NCBI GenBank assembly: GCA_030247855.1
Contig: JAPDRN010000072.1
Location: forward strand, 1 to 64,000
DNA: 64,000 nt
Direction: 5' to 3'
Origin: Knufia peltigerae
Lineage: Eukaryota > Ascomycota > Eurotiomycetes > Chaetothyriales > Trichomeriaceae
Shown: positions 32,288-44,089 of the stretch, in pieces
Layout of the letters: each line of letters starts with the position of its first letter
How positions within the stretch are numbered: position 1 is the stretch's first letter
Program-made: the position numbers and the translations under genes
Notes under the pieces: generated by a model
The model's database searches: none
What the model saw: the letters and a program-made list of their open reading frames with translations, nothing else
Told to the model about the DNA's origin: nothing

Positions 32288-32613
32288 TGGAGCATAGTAC
32301 TACGGAGTAGGACTAGTGAGAATTATAGGCATTAGTGACTATCTAGGCGTGAAAGCGCAAGGTCATGAGAATTACTCCTAGGATGCAGGTAACCCGAGAA
32401 ATGCACGTGATGTCGGCGTCTGCAAAACTATCCCCACTATAACCTTGGCATTTGGTGGAGTTGAACCCGCATCCTGCGCCAGCTTCTGCAGCCTTCGACA
32501 TTCTTCACATACGTCCAAAGCACAACTTGTTCAACTCTGCTCTAAATCCCGCAGCTTTCCTCTTATTACTTCCTTCGAATCTTATCATCTCTCCAACACA
32601 CTCGATCTTCAAA
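32288..32613. other. Intergenic, with one TACGGAGTA motif
   Basis: 326 bp between the Dal5-like gene and the CHCHD2/Mix17 gene. TACGGAGTAG lies at 32301-32310. The right part should be the promoter and leader of the mitochondrial protein. Confidence 0.5.
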
Positions 32614-33175
32614 ATGCCTCGTTCTCGTGGTGGTGCAGGACCTTCCCGATCGGCCCCGTCGAGGCCTACGGCTTCAGCACCTCGGGCTGCCGCGCCACAG
32701 CAGCAACAACACCGACCCATGTCGACCGCTCCCACGGCACCTGCTCAACAAGCCCATGCTCCTCCGGCTCAGGCCTCACAAGGAGGACCCGGTCTGTTCG
32801 GCCAGATGGCAAGCACTGCAGCGTAAGTTCTTTCTTGACCAGTTGATGAGATAATCTTTGTCACTGACGATGCGGTCTCATAGTGGTGTTGCAGTCGGAT
32901 CCTCAATTGGCCACGCCATCGGCGGATTCTTCGGCGGCGGTTCCTCTGCCCCGGTCGAGCAACAACAGCAACCCACCGATGCCTATGCACAAACCGGAAA
33001 TGCGATGGACAACAGACTGTACAACCAGACCTCGTCCGCCGAAGCTACCGGTCCTTGCGCCTCCGACATCAAGAGCTTCACCGACTGCATGAACCAAAAC
33101 CAGGGCAACATGACAATCTGTGGCTGGTACCTCGAACAACTCAAGGCCTGCCAACAGGCTGCTCGACAATACTAG
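32614..33175 (+). CDS. MIX17: Mitochondrial twin CX9C protein, CHCHD2/Mix17 family
   Basis: Two exons, 32614-32822 and 32884-33175, giving 166 residues. The N-terminus (MPRSRGGAGPSRSAP...) is rich in Arg, Ser, Pro, Ala and Gln. A central glycine-rich hydrophobic segment follows splicing (GVAVGSSIGHAIGGFFGGG). The C-terminal CHCH domain has two exact CX9C motifs, CASDIKSFTDC and CGWYLEQLKAC. Such proteins are imported into the mitochondrial intermembrane space by Mia40 with disulfide formation and affect respiration. Yeast Mix17 and human CHCHD2/10 are the relatives. The symbol is by family resemblance. Confidence 0.93.
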
Positions 33176-36100
33176 AATGACCCTGACGAGCTTTGATCAT
33201 CCCGATGCTGGGTGGAAGTTGTTTTCATCAACATGTAAATAGCCAATAGCATTCTGGTTTCAGATGGCGGGAAGACCAAAAGAAAAACTCTGCTGCATTT
33301 GTATTGCGCGAAAGATGTATCAATATATAGTCAGCCAAGGGGGACACACAGGTCACCAATTCAAGCTTGTTACTCCTCTCAATGATATTTTGACAACTTA
33401 CCGGTCCATTCTTGTTTGTATAAGGTGCGAAGAGAGGGGGATTGCCCTTCTCACAAGGACATGTTATGATGAATGGTTGCTCTTCATCACAGCATCGCTG
33501 GCGGTTGGTAAAGACTTCCAGTCGCCCTTCCCGTTGTGCTTGAGAAAGTAACTCACATGAGCCATTCTTATCAGACGAAATTTCCGCATTTGGGATCGAG
33601 ATCTCATTTTCTGGTGCACCAGACTGCTCGGTCTAAATGAAGTCACATATTACAGAAGGACCCAGGTAAGCAACGTGAGGGTGGTTCTGTGAAAATGGTA
33701 TCGTATCACAGATGAGGGTGCGGAATATCAGTCCGTGGCGCCGCGATGGGGTGCTGATGAAGGTGTCCATTCGCGCCAGCAACACGGAATTAGTGTTAAT
33801 GGATCCGGTACAAAAGTACATGCTCGAAGGGTGTTGGGAGTCTAGACTCTGATGGTCCTGCTGATGATCGACGATACATGCGTGCGAGAGGAGCAGGAAG
33901 TCGTCCCCTCGTTACTTACCTAGCCAGCTACCTCGTTATGATTTAGCTGCCGGGCTCAGCAACCGTGACCATGACCTCGGGACAATCAGTAATCCTGACG
34001 GTGTAAGCTTGAGAAGGATGCATTTGATTCCTGCCAGAAAAGGAAAATCAGCAATGGGATCTTGAAGCGTGCGAGCTCGGGGACGCTTCCAACTGGCTAT
34101 ATCGACATGAGTGAAGCTCACCGGTACCATGTCGCTTAAGAATGTGCGGCTCTGCGAGTGGACAGTTCTGACCATGTGCCCAATGCAGGGCTGCTGTTTC
34201 AATCCGTGGTTGGGCTTTCTTTGCTGACCAAGGAAGGATTCGAATCCTTGTACTTTGGTGGGCAACTCCAACGGTCTGGAATTCGGGTATGCCTGAAGCT
34301 CTTGAACGAACACGAGCACACCCACAGAGGTATGTTGTGTACTAGATCCGGTAGAAGGGGTCAGCAAGTATCCCTGACCGTGCTCCAGGAGTCAGCACTT
34401 CCGTTGAATACCAATTAATGGGCCCCTCTTACTGGTTGCAGGTTTCTGGGAGCAGGGTAAATAATCAAGGGTCTCGCACCCAATCTCGGAGCCACCTCAG
34501 AAATGATTTCTGATAAAAAACTGTGTGATGCTCCACTCAGACAAGTGGTGCTACTGGGACTTTTGGTGCGTGCCCGTCAGCATGGTGCTTGGTGTTGCTC
34601 ATCCGCACAGTACTTGTCAGAATGCAATAAAGCAGCGAAACCTAGGGGGCCGAAATACATGATCAACAATCATGTACAGTAAGCAGAGGAGGAGAGCATT
34701 CAGGACGACCTCCAATGATGTGTTTCGTCCGATGTTCGGTCGACCTACGATGTTGGGTGCCTAGTGAGGCAGCAACAATTCTGAGGCGGCCTGATATGGT
34801 GGGTTGACAAATCAGGTGTGGAAGCGCAACACCACACCGAATTCAGCTCCTCGTGGAACCCAGGGCCGCTTTACTGGCCGCACATGAAACCGAGCTACAA
34901 CTCTGGGTCAGTACTCTTGTGTGTATGCCACATGTGTCGGTGCCACGGTCGGGGTTTCTTGTCCCCTCTGGGCATCTGATTATCTTGTGCTCGACCTGAC
35001 AGCTCAAGCCATTCGCCAAGTACAGGCAGGAAAACGAGTACGAGTGCAGGTCCATTCCCAAGCCCTTGGCTACTTGAGTGAGTGCGTGTATGCAACAATC
35101 ATGGCGAACCTTTTTTTCCAGGCGTTAATGAATAAAAGGGGGGCCTTTGCCTGGGCAATCAAACGCCATGGCTGCGAAGGGACCTATGCCGCGCTTCACA
35201 GCCACCGTCAAATCTGGGGAAGCCAAGTGCCAATACGAATATCGTAAGGAGTGCGAGTTTCGCGAATACGCCGGACGAGTTCGCTTCGGGGGCACATGGC
35301 AGATCTAAGAAAAGTACCAGCCCGTCTGCGGTTGGTTCGAGGGGCTGAGAAGACCAAAGTACAACTAGACACCCACAGGGCGTTCAATCACAGCTCTGCG
35401 TTCCCGGACACTCCACTTCCTTGATTTGGCGACTTCGAGAAGGTTGCCGCATCGAGAAAGCCGTAGTCGGGCGGGAAAAGTAGCGGCCTCTAGTGTTGCA
35501 ACAAAGATCCGCCAGCCCGCGTTTCTGACTCAGGCACCAGCGATTTCTCGCCCGTCTCCAGGACCCTCTTGCCTGATTGAGATCGATTTGCGAGTAACCA
35601 AAAAAACACACAACAACAACAACAACAAGCCACGTTTGGTGTTTGAACCATGGTTTCAGAAGCGGGCGCAGGAGGACATGTTGCTGCATCTACGGAGTAG
35701 TGGGGGTCAAAATCATTCGACTCATTCGCAATGAGTCGTACCACGAATACCTTTTTCCCCGACGGCCAACGCATAGTAAAGGGAGGTCCTGTGATAATAA
35801 TGAAAAGAATTTTGTGCCGGTTTCCTATTTGGGATGCTCTGCCAGAATACGAGTACGGGGTTACAGTACGGAGTACCTGGTATGTGCAAATATGACCATG
35901 CACAAGAATTGGTGTTATCATTGTCTGATTGTAGTCGCATGACATTTTGCGGTATGTGTACACAATCGAGCACGAGGACAAACAGAACATGGGGGTTTCT
36001 TTCGGTGACTAGGTAGGTAGGAACGTATCTCGTAGAGAGTGAACATAACTCCTTCGCACACCGTAAAAACTACCTACTGTACAAGTAAGGTTATGGACAT

Positions 36101-38515
36101 AATGATTGAGACATTATTTCCGGTCAAAACCCATCTACTGTTGCTAATTGGTGACGACACGATGTGCATAAACCCCGGACGAACTCGGTCGTCGAGTCAT
36201 CACTCACGGACCTGTGGACTTTGTGGATCGGGCGTGAACAATTCCTAAAGCCCGAGGCCAAAGGACAAGGTTTATGCAACCGGCGTCTGAAGCTAGACCA
36301 CTTGCGGTAGTGCACAACTATCGAGTCCGTCCGGCCGTTAGCAGAGTCGGATGGAATTTGTGCAACAGCTCCGAGTCGGTCGGGGCGTGTTCAGAAACTA
36401 TCCTTACGGGCATAACGTTAACCCTAAGCTATCTTGTCCAATGACATGTGCAATCTCGCTCGCGGCCTGGGACCAGTTTCAGGCCGCAGGTACGGGATAC
36501 GAGTTGCTATTTCGTATTGGCATCCCTGTTACTGTTGTACTGCACAGTAACTTGCTGTCCCGTGAAATACGAATGCGAATGCGAGAAGCGAACACGACGC
36601 CCATGAGGGGGGCGGTGACCTGATGATCGCGCAATGCCATGGCCCGTTAACAGATTATCAGATGCTCCATTTCACAGGCAGACATGATTCCAAGACAAAC
36701 TCAGCCATCGTCGGACCACGAATTTCGACAAGACAGAACGGAAACGTATGTGAGTTGCGAAACCACAAGTCGGGGTACGGAGGAAATCAAGCTTGACATG
36801 CCCGGGGATCAGGGACTGTAAACTCCAGGCGCGGGTTTCAAGTGGTATGACCTTGGGAGTTTTAAGGGCTTGTAGGCCGCAAGCCCGAGATCTATAGGCG
36901 GGGGATCGAGCCTGAAACGGTTGATTCCATGGATGTTCTAGGCGTCAATTTATCACCCAATATTTCTTGCCCAGCAGCAAGACGCTTTGGCCCCTACCTA
37001 ACGAAAAGTAAACATCCGCACTATCGTAATCGTATTCCTCCCCAAGCACTGGACACGTTGCGGTCGATGTGTGGCTTGCATAATTCCAAGGCTGACTTTT
37101 TTCCTCTGCTGTGAACACTTACCGTAAGTCGTCAGCGTACACGAGGGCTGGAACTCTATGTTTCCGGAAGGCGTTGCTCATTCTAGGCTTGCTTCGTACA
37201 ATAATGACTTTGCAAACAATGAGCTGGGCTATTCATCTGTTGGTCGACCAGGACGATACTTGTGGTAATAATATGTATTGACAAAAAAACAGCGAGATGT
37301 TCGGATTACGAGAGCAAGCTGGAAAAAAAAAACCTTTGTTGGCTGGCCAGAGGTCATCAAGCATTGGATTACCAAGATGGATTTCCAATGGTGGACAACG
37401 ATAGAATGGCAAGGAGTCACATATGCTGTCAGTACTGCAACTGACAAACCACACGACTTTGTAGTAGTAGCTTAAAATGCAGTGTGGGGGTCACTATTGG
37501 AATGTATTTGGCAGCCGAAATGTTTGAATTTCTCAGCAATAATAATGATTCAGCCCTGCGAGCAGTAGTGGCAGTAATCTTTCCCCCCCTAGACCTGTCT
37601 ATTGACAATCAATAATATTGCTGCACATGTCTGCTGGAGTAGATACTGACTCCATAATGGACATGCAGACAGCGCCAGAGAGTCATCACTTTCCTTGTAT
37701 AGACGGGGTAACGGACTAACCATAACCCCATGGAAATAACGAGAGAGAAAAGTAAAAAACCTAGGCTTTTGAATTCGAAGTAACCAATGATTAGATTAGA
37801 AAGCCATGATGCCGTAAGAGTAAGATCAGCTTTGTGGTGGAATTCGTATTTGTGGACAAAGGACCAAGGACGAGCGAGGGAGGCAGAGAGGACAGGCTTA
37901 CCTCTTCTCGGATGTAAACGCGAGCCGTGGCCGGGGCAGTGTTTCTGTACTGTACGAGGACAGTGCGAGGGATGGACGAAAACCCTCCGAGGACGAGTTT
38001 ACCAGCAACGAGAAAAAAAGAGTCACAGCAACGGACGCTTCAGGCAGCCGAACGCACGAAACGGCCGAGATGGGCAGGCGTCCCGCCCGGGGATTAGTCT
38101 TTGGGAGCGTCATCCCAAGCTGCAAGGATTTCTCAGCCTTTGCTGAGCGAAGAGGGTCATTCGAACACGGATAGATGGTAACACCGCCGCACACCCAAGT
38201 ACGACCGTGGCGGCTTCGGGTTTACGAGGACAATCCACAATCCGAGCAGGGGGGGTCGGTGCATGACAGGGGTGTCCGCGCGAAAGTGAGAGTGGGTACT
38301 CGGCCTTTACGCTTCTTACTCAGGCACCTTTCAATCCATCCATGTCAACTAAACGTTAGGACCATCTTACACTCCAGCCCGTGCGTTTACAAAAGAACTC
38401 GTCCACCCTCATTCGGAATCACAGCTTCCTCTCTCCCTCCACACAATATACACACACAAGATACAAAACAACCATCAAGTATAGGAAGAAACAACTGAAC
38501 AAGTCTCCTAGACAA
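33176..38515. other. Gene desert of 5.3 kb left of the LVGHAN gene
   Basis: No convincing gene on either strand. Short open frames lack motifs and splice support. It holds TACGGAGTA-type motifs (35691, 35867), a CAA microsatellite near 35590-35608, a nested inverted repeat at 36511-36573, and many GTACTGTAC/CAGTAC words. The last few hundred bases are pyrimidine- and CA-rich, typical of a fungal promoter and leader. It may be a long regulatory region or carry non-coding transcripts. Confidence 0.55.
36511..36573. repeat. Nested imperfect inverted repeat
   Basis: Outer arms TTCGTATT (36511-36518) and AATACGAA (36566-36573) enclose inner arms GTTACTG (36528-36534) and CAGTAAC (36545-36551). 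It could form a stem-loop or be the relic of a small palindromic element. Confidence 0.5.
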
Positions 38516-38524
38516 ATGTGCTGA
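38516..38524 (+). promoter_or_regulatory. Minimal upstream open reading frame (Met-Cys-stop)
   Basis: ATG TGC TGA, preceded by ACAA (A at -3), lies 96 bases before the main ATG at 38621. No further ATG comes between them, so re-initiation could reach the main start. It acts only if the transcript starts upstream of 38516, which the CA/CT-rich leader suggests but does not prove. Confidence 0.45.
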
Positions 38525-38620
38525 TAGCCTTCCACCAACAAGACAACCTCCATAGTATCTCGCCGTACCCACCCAACCAAGGCAAACCAGAGCAAGTGAC
38601 TCAGAAATACCCAACCAAAA

Positions 38621-39301
38621 ATGCCTTCCCTCACTTTCGCCGACGCTGCTTCAGCGAAACCAAACTCCATCTACACACGACCACAGAAGAAGCAGAAGAT
38701 GAGCATCACTCAGACCTACTTCCTCGCCCACAGTGCCCGCGGCAAGCTCTCTCGCGAGGCTGCCCGGCCTGATCATGACCTCCGCCTCTTGGTCGGACAC
38801 GCCAACATGCTCGACTCTCTGATGCTCGACCTCGCCAACGCCGAGCAGGAGCAAGAGCGGTGGTTCAACAACATCGTCAACGGTTCATCATCGACGGAGG
38901 AGGAGGAGACGCCAAAGCACGTCGACACTATCCCCGAAGAAGTTGAGGAGGAGGAGTCAGAGGACGAGGCTGAAATCACAGCCGTGGAAGTCGACTCAGA
39001 CATGGAAGACGACGAGGAGGATCTCACGCTCACTCGCACCGCCTCTCGACACTCACCTCCAGAACTCAGCCTCGACACGGACTCGTCTTCGGATTCAGAT
39101 GAGGATGAACACATGCCACCCTCACCACCCACGCCAATGGTCGAGGCCCTGAGCGAGAAGCAAAGACAAGCCATCGCCACGACATCATACTACGACGCCA
39201 AGGAGGCGTCTTCGTTATCACCCACAGAGTCGCAAGCCTTTGAACAAGAAGGCTTCTACCTACCATCGAGGCAACAGCCGACGATAATCGCTGCCTACTA
39301 G
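38621..39301 (+). CDS. Conserved fungal acidic protein with LVGHAN motif, function unknown
   Basis: A single exon of 226 residues. A basic N-terminus (to about 26) leads to a conserved block: SITQTYFLAHSARGKL, EAARPDHDLR, LLVGHANMLDSLM. An Asp/Glu/Ser-rich low-complexity region (about 90-175) and a short conserved tail rich in Tyr, Ser and Pro (GFYLPSRQQP) follow. I recall similar proteins across Pezizomycotina, all uncharacterised. No enzyme motif or membrane segment. A truncated paralogue lies at 7971-8186. The start at 38621 has a good context (AAAAATGCC); the methionine at residue 27 is a second option and is where the paralogue begins. The isolation between two deserts and the small upstream frame suggest elaborate expression control. 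Confidence 0.8.
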   Translation: MPSLTFADAASAKPNSIYTRPQKKQKMSITQTYFLAHSARGKLSREAARPDHDLRLLVGHANMLDSLMLDLANAEQEQERWFNNIVNGSSSTEEEETPKHVDTIPEEVEEEESEDEAEITAVEVDSDMEDDEEDLTLTRTASRHSPPELSLDTDSSSDSDEDEHMPPSPPTPMVEALSEKQRQAIATTSYYDAKEASSLSPTESQAFEQEGFYLPSRQQPTIIAAY

Positions 39302-42300
39302 AGCAGGTTCGCTGACCGCCCTCGATTACTCCTCCCGACTTTAGCGAGTGTGATACCCAAGCGTTTCAACATTTGGTTTGTCTTTTTTGGCCTGGGAAAA
39401 TGAGCATGGTGTTTCTTCTGGATGAATTGTGTTGTTCAACAACAACAAAACAAAAAAAGAGTTTTGGGTATGGGACTCCCCAAAACAAAGGAATCGAGCA
39501 AGATGAGCCAAAATCTTCGGGAAACATCATCATCAACATCACAACATCGGAGACATTCGATCTCTCAACTGCCCCCGCCTCAGTAGTCGTGGATGAAATA
39601 TACCAGCCTGAGGAAGCAGTTTGAGTTTGGAGATGGTCTCTTGACGATTGATTTGATTGATGAAGATGTTTTATTTCGATGACGGAACATTTTGTGCTGT
39701 CTTGGACTACGATTCTCTATGACTCTACTCTTTGTCACATTAGTTCTCCCTCCATAAGAGGTTGAGGATACTCTTGAAAATTGATAACTATTTGATCCCA
39801 TACAAACTTCTCTCTGTTTTCTCTACTGTGCAGTACATTTTGTTGTTGATTTTTCCTTTCATTTCTCGCTTGTTGCTTTGCTTGCTCTCGTCTATGGAAT
39901 GTCCCAAATTTCACAAATCCCCTTCCATCTCCACCCTGCAATTGGGTAGTACGTACGGATACGGAGTACATCCTGACGAGGGAAAAAAATTAAAGTGGTG
40001 CTTGAAAGAACCCTTTGGAACTCGGAATCGGCCTTACGCTGGTGCGAGAGATCTCTGGCTGGGCCCTAGTTTTGTTCTTTTTTTTTTGGGTGCTGGCGCA
40101 CCAACCACAAGGCACGGATGGTGCCCTGGTGACCACTGGATGACCAGAGCGCGCCCGCGAAACCCGGCTCTACGGATATGGAATTTGAGAATCGGGCCTT
40201 ACGGACGAAAAATGCTCCGCTTATTATTTAGGCATTACAGTTTATTTACTTTTGTGCACAAATAATCATGCCTGCTAGTGCCACTAGTCCCGTCACGGTA
40301 CTGGGCCTTACCTGACCTCCCACGGAACATCCGCTTAGCTCATCGCGTCTTTTCGGGCCCGGGGCGTAAGATTTCCCTCCGAACACCCCCTTCACAGTAC
40401 GGTACAGTCGTACACTTCACTATACCCAGGCTGTATGTATGTACAAGAACGATTGTCGGAAACTCCGTGGACCCGACTTTTCCTCACCTTCCTCGCGCTG
40501 TACTAACTGTACGGACACGGAGTATGGAGCAATGAAGTTTTTCTTACCCTCTTTGATGGAGTACACGATAATTTTTTGTCCCTGCGGGCGGCGGCAACAA
40601 GGTCACTTGGACAACATCTACAGTAGGAGATCCACCATGTTCACAATCTGCTTGCACCGAGATGAGCCTTTTTTTTCAAGAAAGGGAGTGAGTCACATGG
40701 ATAGTTACGCCTTCCAAAACTCCCCGTAAAGTGCTCCGGTGTCAAGAATGTCAATGGCCAATACTTTGATCCCCGAAGACGGTGAGGGCAGGACAATTTG
40801 CCTTTTGCAAGCTGCGTTTGTAAGGAAATGGTGGAATCATGGGGGTTTTCCAGCAGAGTATCCCAGCTGATTAACCCACGAAAAACGATTGTGATGAATT
40901 GGGATTATGGATTACTATCTTGACCGTGGCTTTGGTTCTTGAGGTGATGCACAGTAGACACGAGGCTGATTACTACCTAGGTACTCCGTATTCCTAATGG
41001 TACAATAAAGGCCTTGGCGAAACTGGCTTACGGAGTATTTGTTCCAAACGGAATTTGATGTCTACCTTAGTGTAAGGTTGATTTCCAATCCTGCTTGGAA
41101 ATTACTGCACTTGAACAAATTTCGTCTACCATACTAATGGATTCTTGCCATCATTCCCTCAATTACCAACCGACAGATAGGACAGCCTGGCACACCCACA
41201 CCAACAGTACGAGGTTGACTCGTTTGGCCCATCCCATGCGATTCTTACTTGAACAGCACATACATTAGTTTTCCGGGGGGGCGGTCAGCGAGGCATTCAT
41301 CGCAGAGCACAACACTGTGATGAACTTTCCTCCGCCTCGTATTCATTCATGTTCATGACTTACTGCAGGAGTATCACCAACCCCAAATCTCGCCCTTCCT
41401 ATCTTGGGGGTCAGAAATGTTCAGGCCTCCTCGTGGGCAGCTGATCAGGCGTACCCCCTTTTTTTTGCCTTGTTGTGCTGATGCTCTCCCTTCCCATCCC
41501 TTTCGTCTGGTGTGTGTGTGTGTGTTGGCTCTGATTCCAGACAATTACATGGGGTCCAAAACAATCATTTCAATCGTTCGTTTGATCAACCCCCTTCTCC
41601 TCGTTTCACCTTCGCAAGACGAGGATCTCAACCTGATCCTTTCACACCCTCCTATTTTTCAATGTCTGGAACAGTGGATCTTTGGTGGGATGAACGATCG
41701 TTACTGTACAGAGTACTGCCTGCGATCACTTATTGTGTAGGTCATCACGGTCTCTCCTGTGTACTGTACGGAGTTCAACTGGTCAAATCAAGGAGCCTCT
41801 TCCCCCCTTAATAATCGTAGGCGAAACTATGGGCGCCAGCCAAGTCTACACTAGATCTTCCCTTACTGTGTAGCGAGTTGCTTGTACCTACCGAGTTAGC
41901 GCTGCGCCCCCCCTTTAACAAGTATCAATGGTCAAGATCTACCTTGCATGCTGGTTACAACGGATAAGGCCTAGTGACATCTCTAGCTTACTCATACACA
42001 CACCCTTACGAGTCACTCGTCCGTAAATTCCTCGCCAACATCGTTTCTCGTTCATCGTTCATCGTTCGATCGTTTTTGACAGAACTCTTACAGTACGAGT
42101 TACGAAACCAAGGTGTGGAAATGGATCGCGAAGGCGTCGATTGATCATGTTTTTGCCTGAACCTCTCGGGTGTGTATGTCACCCGGTCAAGATAGAGGAC
42201 GCCATCGGTCGACGGTATGAACGAGTGTCCGAGTTCACGTGGACTATGCTTGTGCTGTACGAAGTAGTGGTTTGTTGTACGAAGTTCCGATCTTACGAGA

Positions 42301-44089
42301 TCCAAGTCCAGTCTTCCGGCACAACCCGAATCATTACTGAGACACCCTGAAACTCCCCGGCTTTTCTTCTCGTAGCAAAAGAAAAACCCTCCGAGGTTCA
42401 TTCGTGCTACTCGAGTTGTCGGTTCTGCTTCCAAGCAATACGAGGGTTATGTTACCAGTCAGTTCCACAGACGTGGACCGCCTCATTGGAATTATCGATC
42501 CCGGTTTTTGTTAAGAAAAAAATACCTCGTCCGTTACTCATAATTCACCACAGCAACAATGTCGCCGCTTGACACATGCACGCCCGAACCTCCGCCTATC
42601 TAGGCTTCGCTTCAGTCGCTCAAAAGATCCTCGGATTTAACGAGAGACTTTTGGGCTCCTTTGTGGTTGAAGATCAATAAAGTCAAATGCCTCTTCTATG
42701 ATGTCTACGATGTCGTCATGAAGATGTACTCGAATATGAGTGAGTAATGTTAAGAGTTTGGGCTTGGGCACCTGCACACTTCACCATTTAAGCATCCACA
42801 TCAAGAGAAGCATCCTCACGCATACGCGTCCTTGGGTGATGTTGGTTCTGGTAAATTGATTTGACAGTCGAGCGGTAACACAGGCGCAGGAGTGAAATCA
42901 TGTGAACTCAACCCAGAATTACCCAATGACTGGTAGATACTCAGAGTCCTCACCCTTGTACTCTTCCCGAAACGTCTTCTGCAGAACTCGCAGAACCACA
43001 AAATGTACAACATAAACTTTGCTTACTGAGCAAGCCGTCATCTACCATGCCCAAGCATGCTTTTGTCCAAAGGGATAACATAGGCGAGTTTTGAGTGAAT
43101 GAGATCTCTGAAAGTCTCCTGCATGACACCTTTTCCACAACTGGAAAGCGCCCCAGTGGAATACTTGTTTAAAATATCGGCTAAGCAAGTCGCCGTCTTC
43201 GAAGCTCACCCTGTGCGATTGGTTCCTGTGTCGCTTGGTAAGTGCATTTGCAGCTTCGACGTCAAGCCATCATCCTTGATGCCGAAGCTCACTTGGGTTT
43301 GCGCCGCATTGCAACGAGGAGGGACGGTTTCAATCCTGCAGACACTAGGACCAGGCTATATCACCAAAGCCTCTGGTGAATGACACCCAAGAAGTTCTCT
43401 GCTGCAAGCTACGGGTCACAGACCTTTTCCCTGCCTGGATCGGAAAGTGGAACGCCATGCTCCGCATGAGAGTCTCTGATGCTTTCCCGTCGATCACAAT
43501 GCACCTCTCCCATCGTGTTCCATGTCTAACGACGAAAGGAGAAGGCTGCAGCCGTCTCGGCCATTGTGTTTACAACGTAATCAACGCGGTGCTGTGTAAC
43601 AAAACATCTGGCATCGCATGCAAGGTCGCATTGTGCATCACCCCCACGAAATCCCCGTGGCCTTTCGTGTGACTACTGTGGTGGCCCATGGTTACAACCA
43701 CGGTCTCCTCGGCGACTTCGTGAATACCTCTTGAAACTGAATCAGGGAAAAGCTCAACCACCGAGATATCCAGCCGGGAAGTTTGGAGCTTCGATTATGC
43801 AAGAGAAGAAACCAACAAAGCTGTAGAATTCCGATTTCAAGACAGTATCTACCGCATCAGGCTCGAGCAAAAATAATGAAGCATGCGGATGGCCAATACG
43901 ATGACTCGCCCAGCAAGTGGTGTCTGCCTGCGAGGTTGATATTCGCTGGGATAAGAAACGCTCTTCGAATTGCTCACCAAACCCCTACAGAAACCACCAG
44001 TGAAAACGTTGTGCAATTTGGTTCTCACGACTTGCTGCTACGCCTAGCTGAGTCGGCTGCTCCTCTCCAAGTCTTTCGATCGCTGCTTG
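39302..44089. other. Gene desert of 4.8 kb right of the LVGHAN gene
   Basis: No convincing gene. Open frames at 43099-43383 and 43376-43672 have no motif. It contains the densest set of TACGGAGTA-type motifs (39960, 40516, 40982, 41029, 41767) and repeated GTAC-rich words. No tRNA or snRNA was recognised. It ends at the stop of the GST gene. Confidence 0.5.
40982..41037. repeat. Dispersed 9-mer TACGGAGTA, inverted pair
   Basis: TACTCCGTA at 40982-40990 and TACGGAGTA at 41029-41037 form an inverted pair. Other exact copies lie at 32301, 35691, 35867 and 39960, with one-base variants at 40516, 41767, 48549 and 52514. Nearly all are in non-coding DNA. The role is unknown. Confidence 0.6.

Noticed and set aside
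32440..32480. GGTTCAACTCC-like word (minus strand) as a tRNA end
   Set aside because: T-stem pairing fails and no upstream cloverleaf can be drawn. It lies in the leader of the CHCHD2/Mix17 gene.
34213..34262. GGATTCGAATCC word resembling a tRNA T-arm
   Set aside because: The T stem does not pair correctly and no acceptor, D or anticodon arm is found at the proper distance on either strand.
33936..34367. 143-residue minus-strand frame in the left desert
   Set aside because: No motif, no start context and no splice support. Length is within what chance gives in 5 kb.
43099..43672. Two adjacent open frames in the right desert as a two-exon gene
   Set aside because: No consistent splice signals or recognisable motif; composition is not protein-like throughout.
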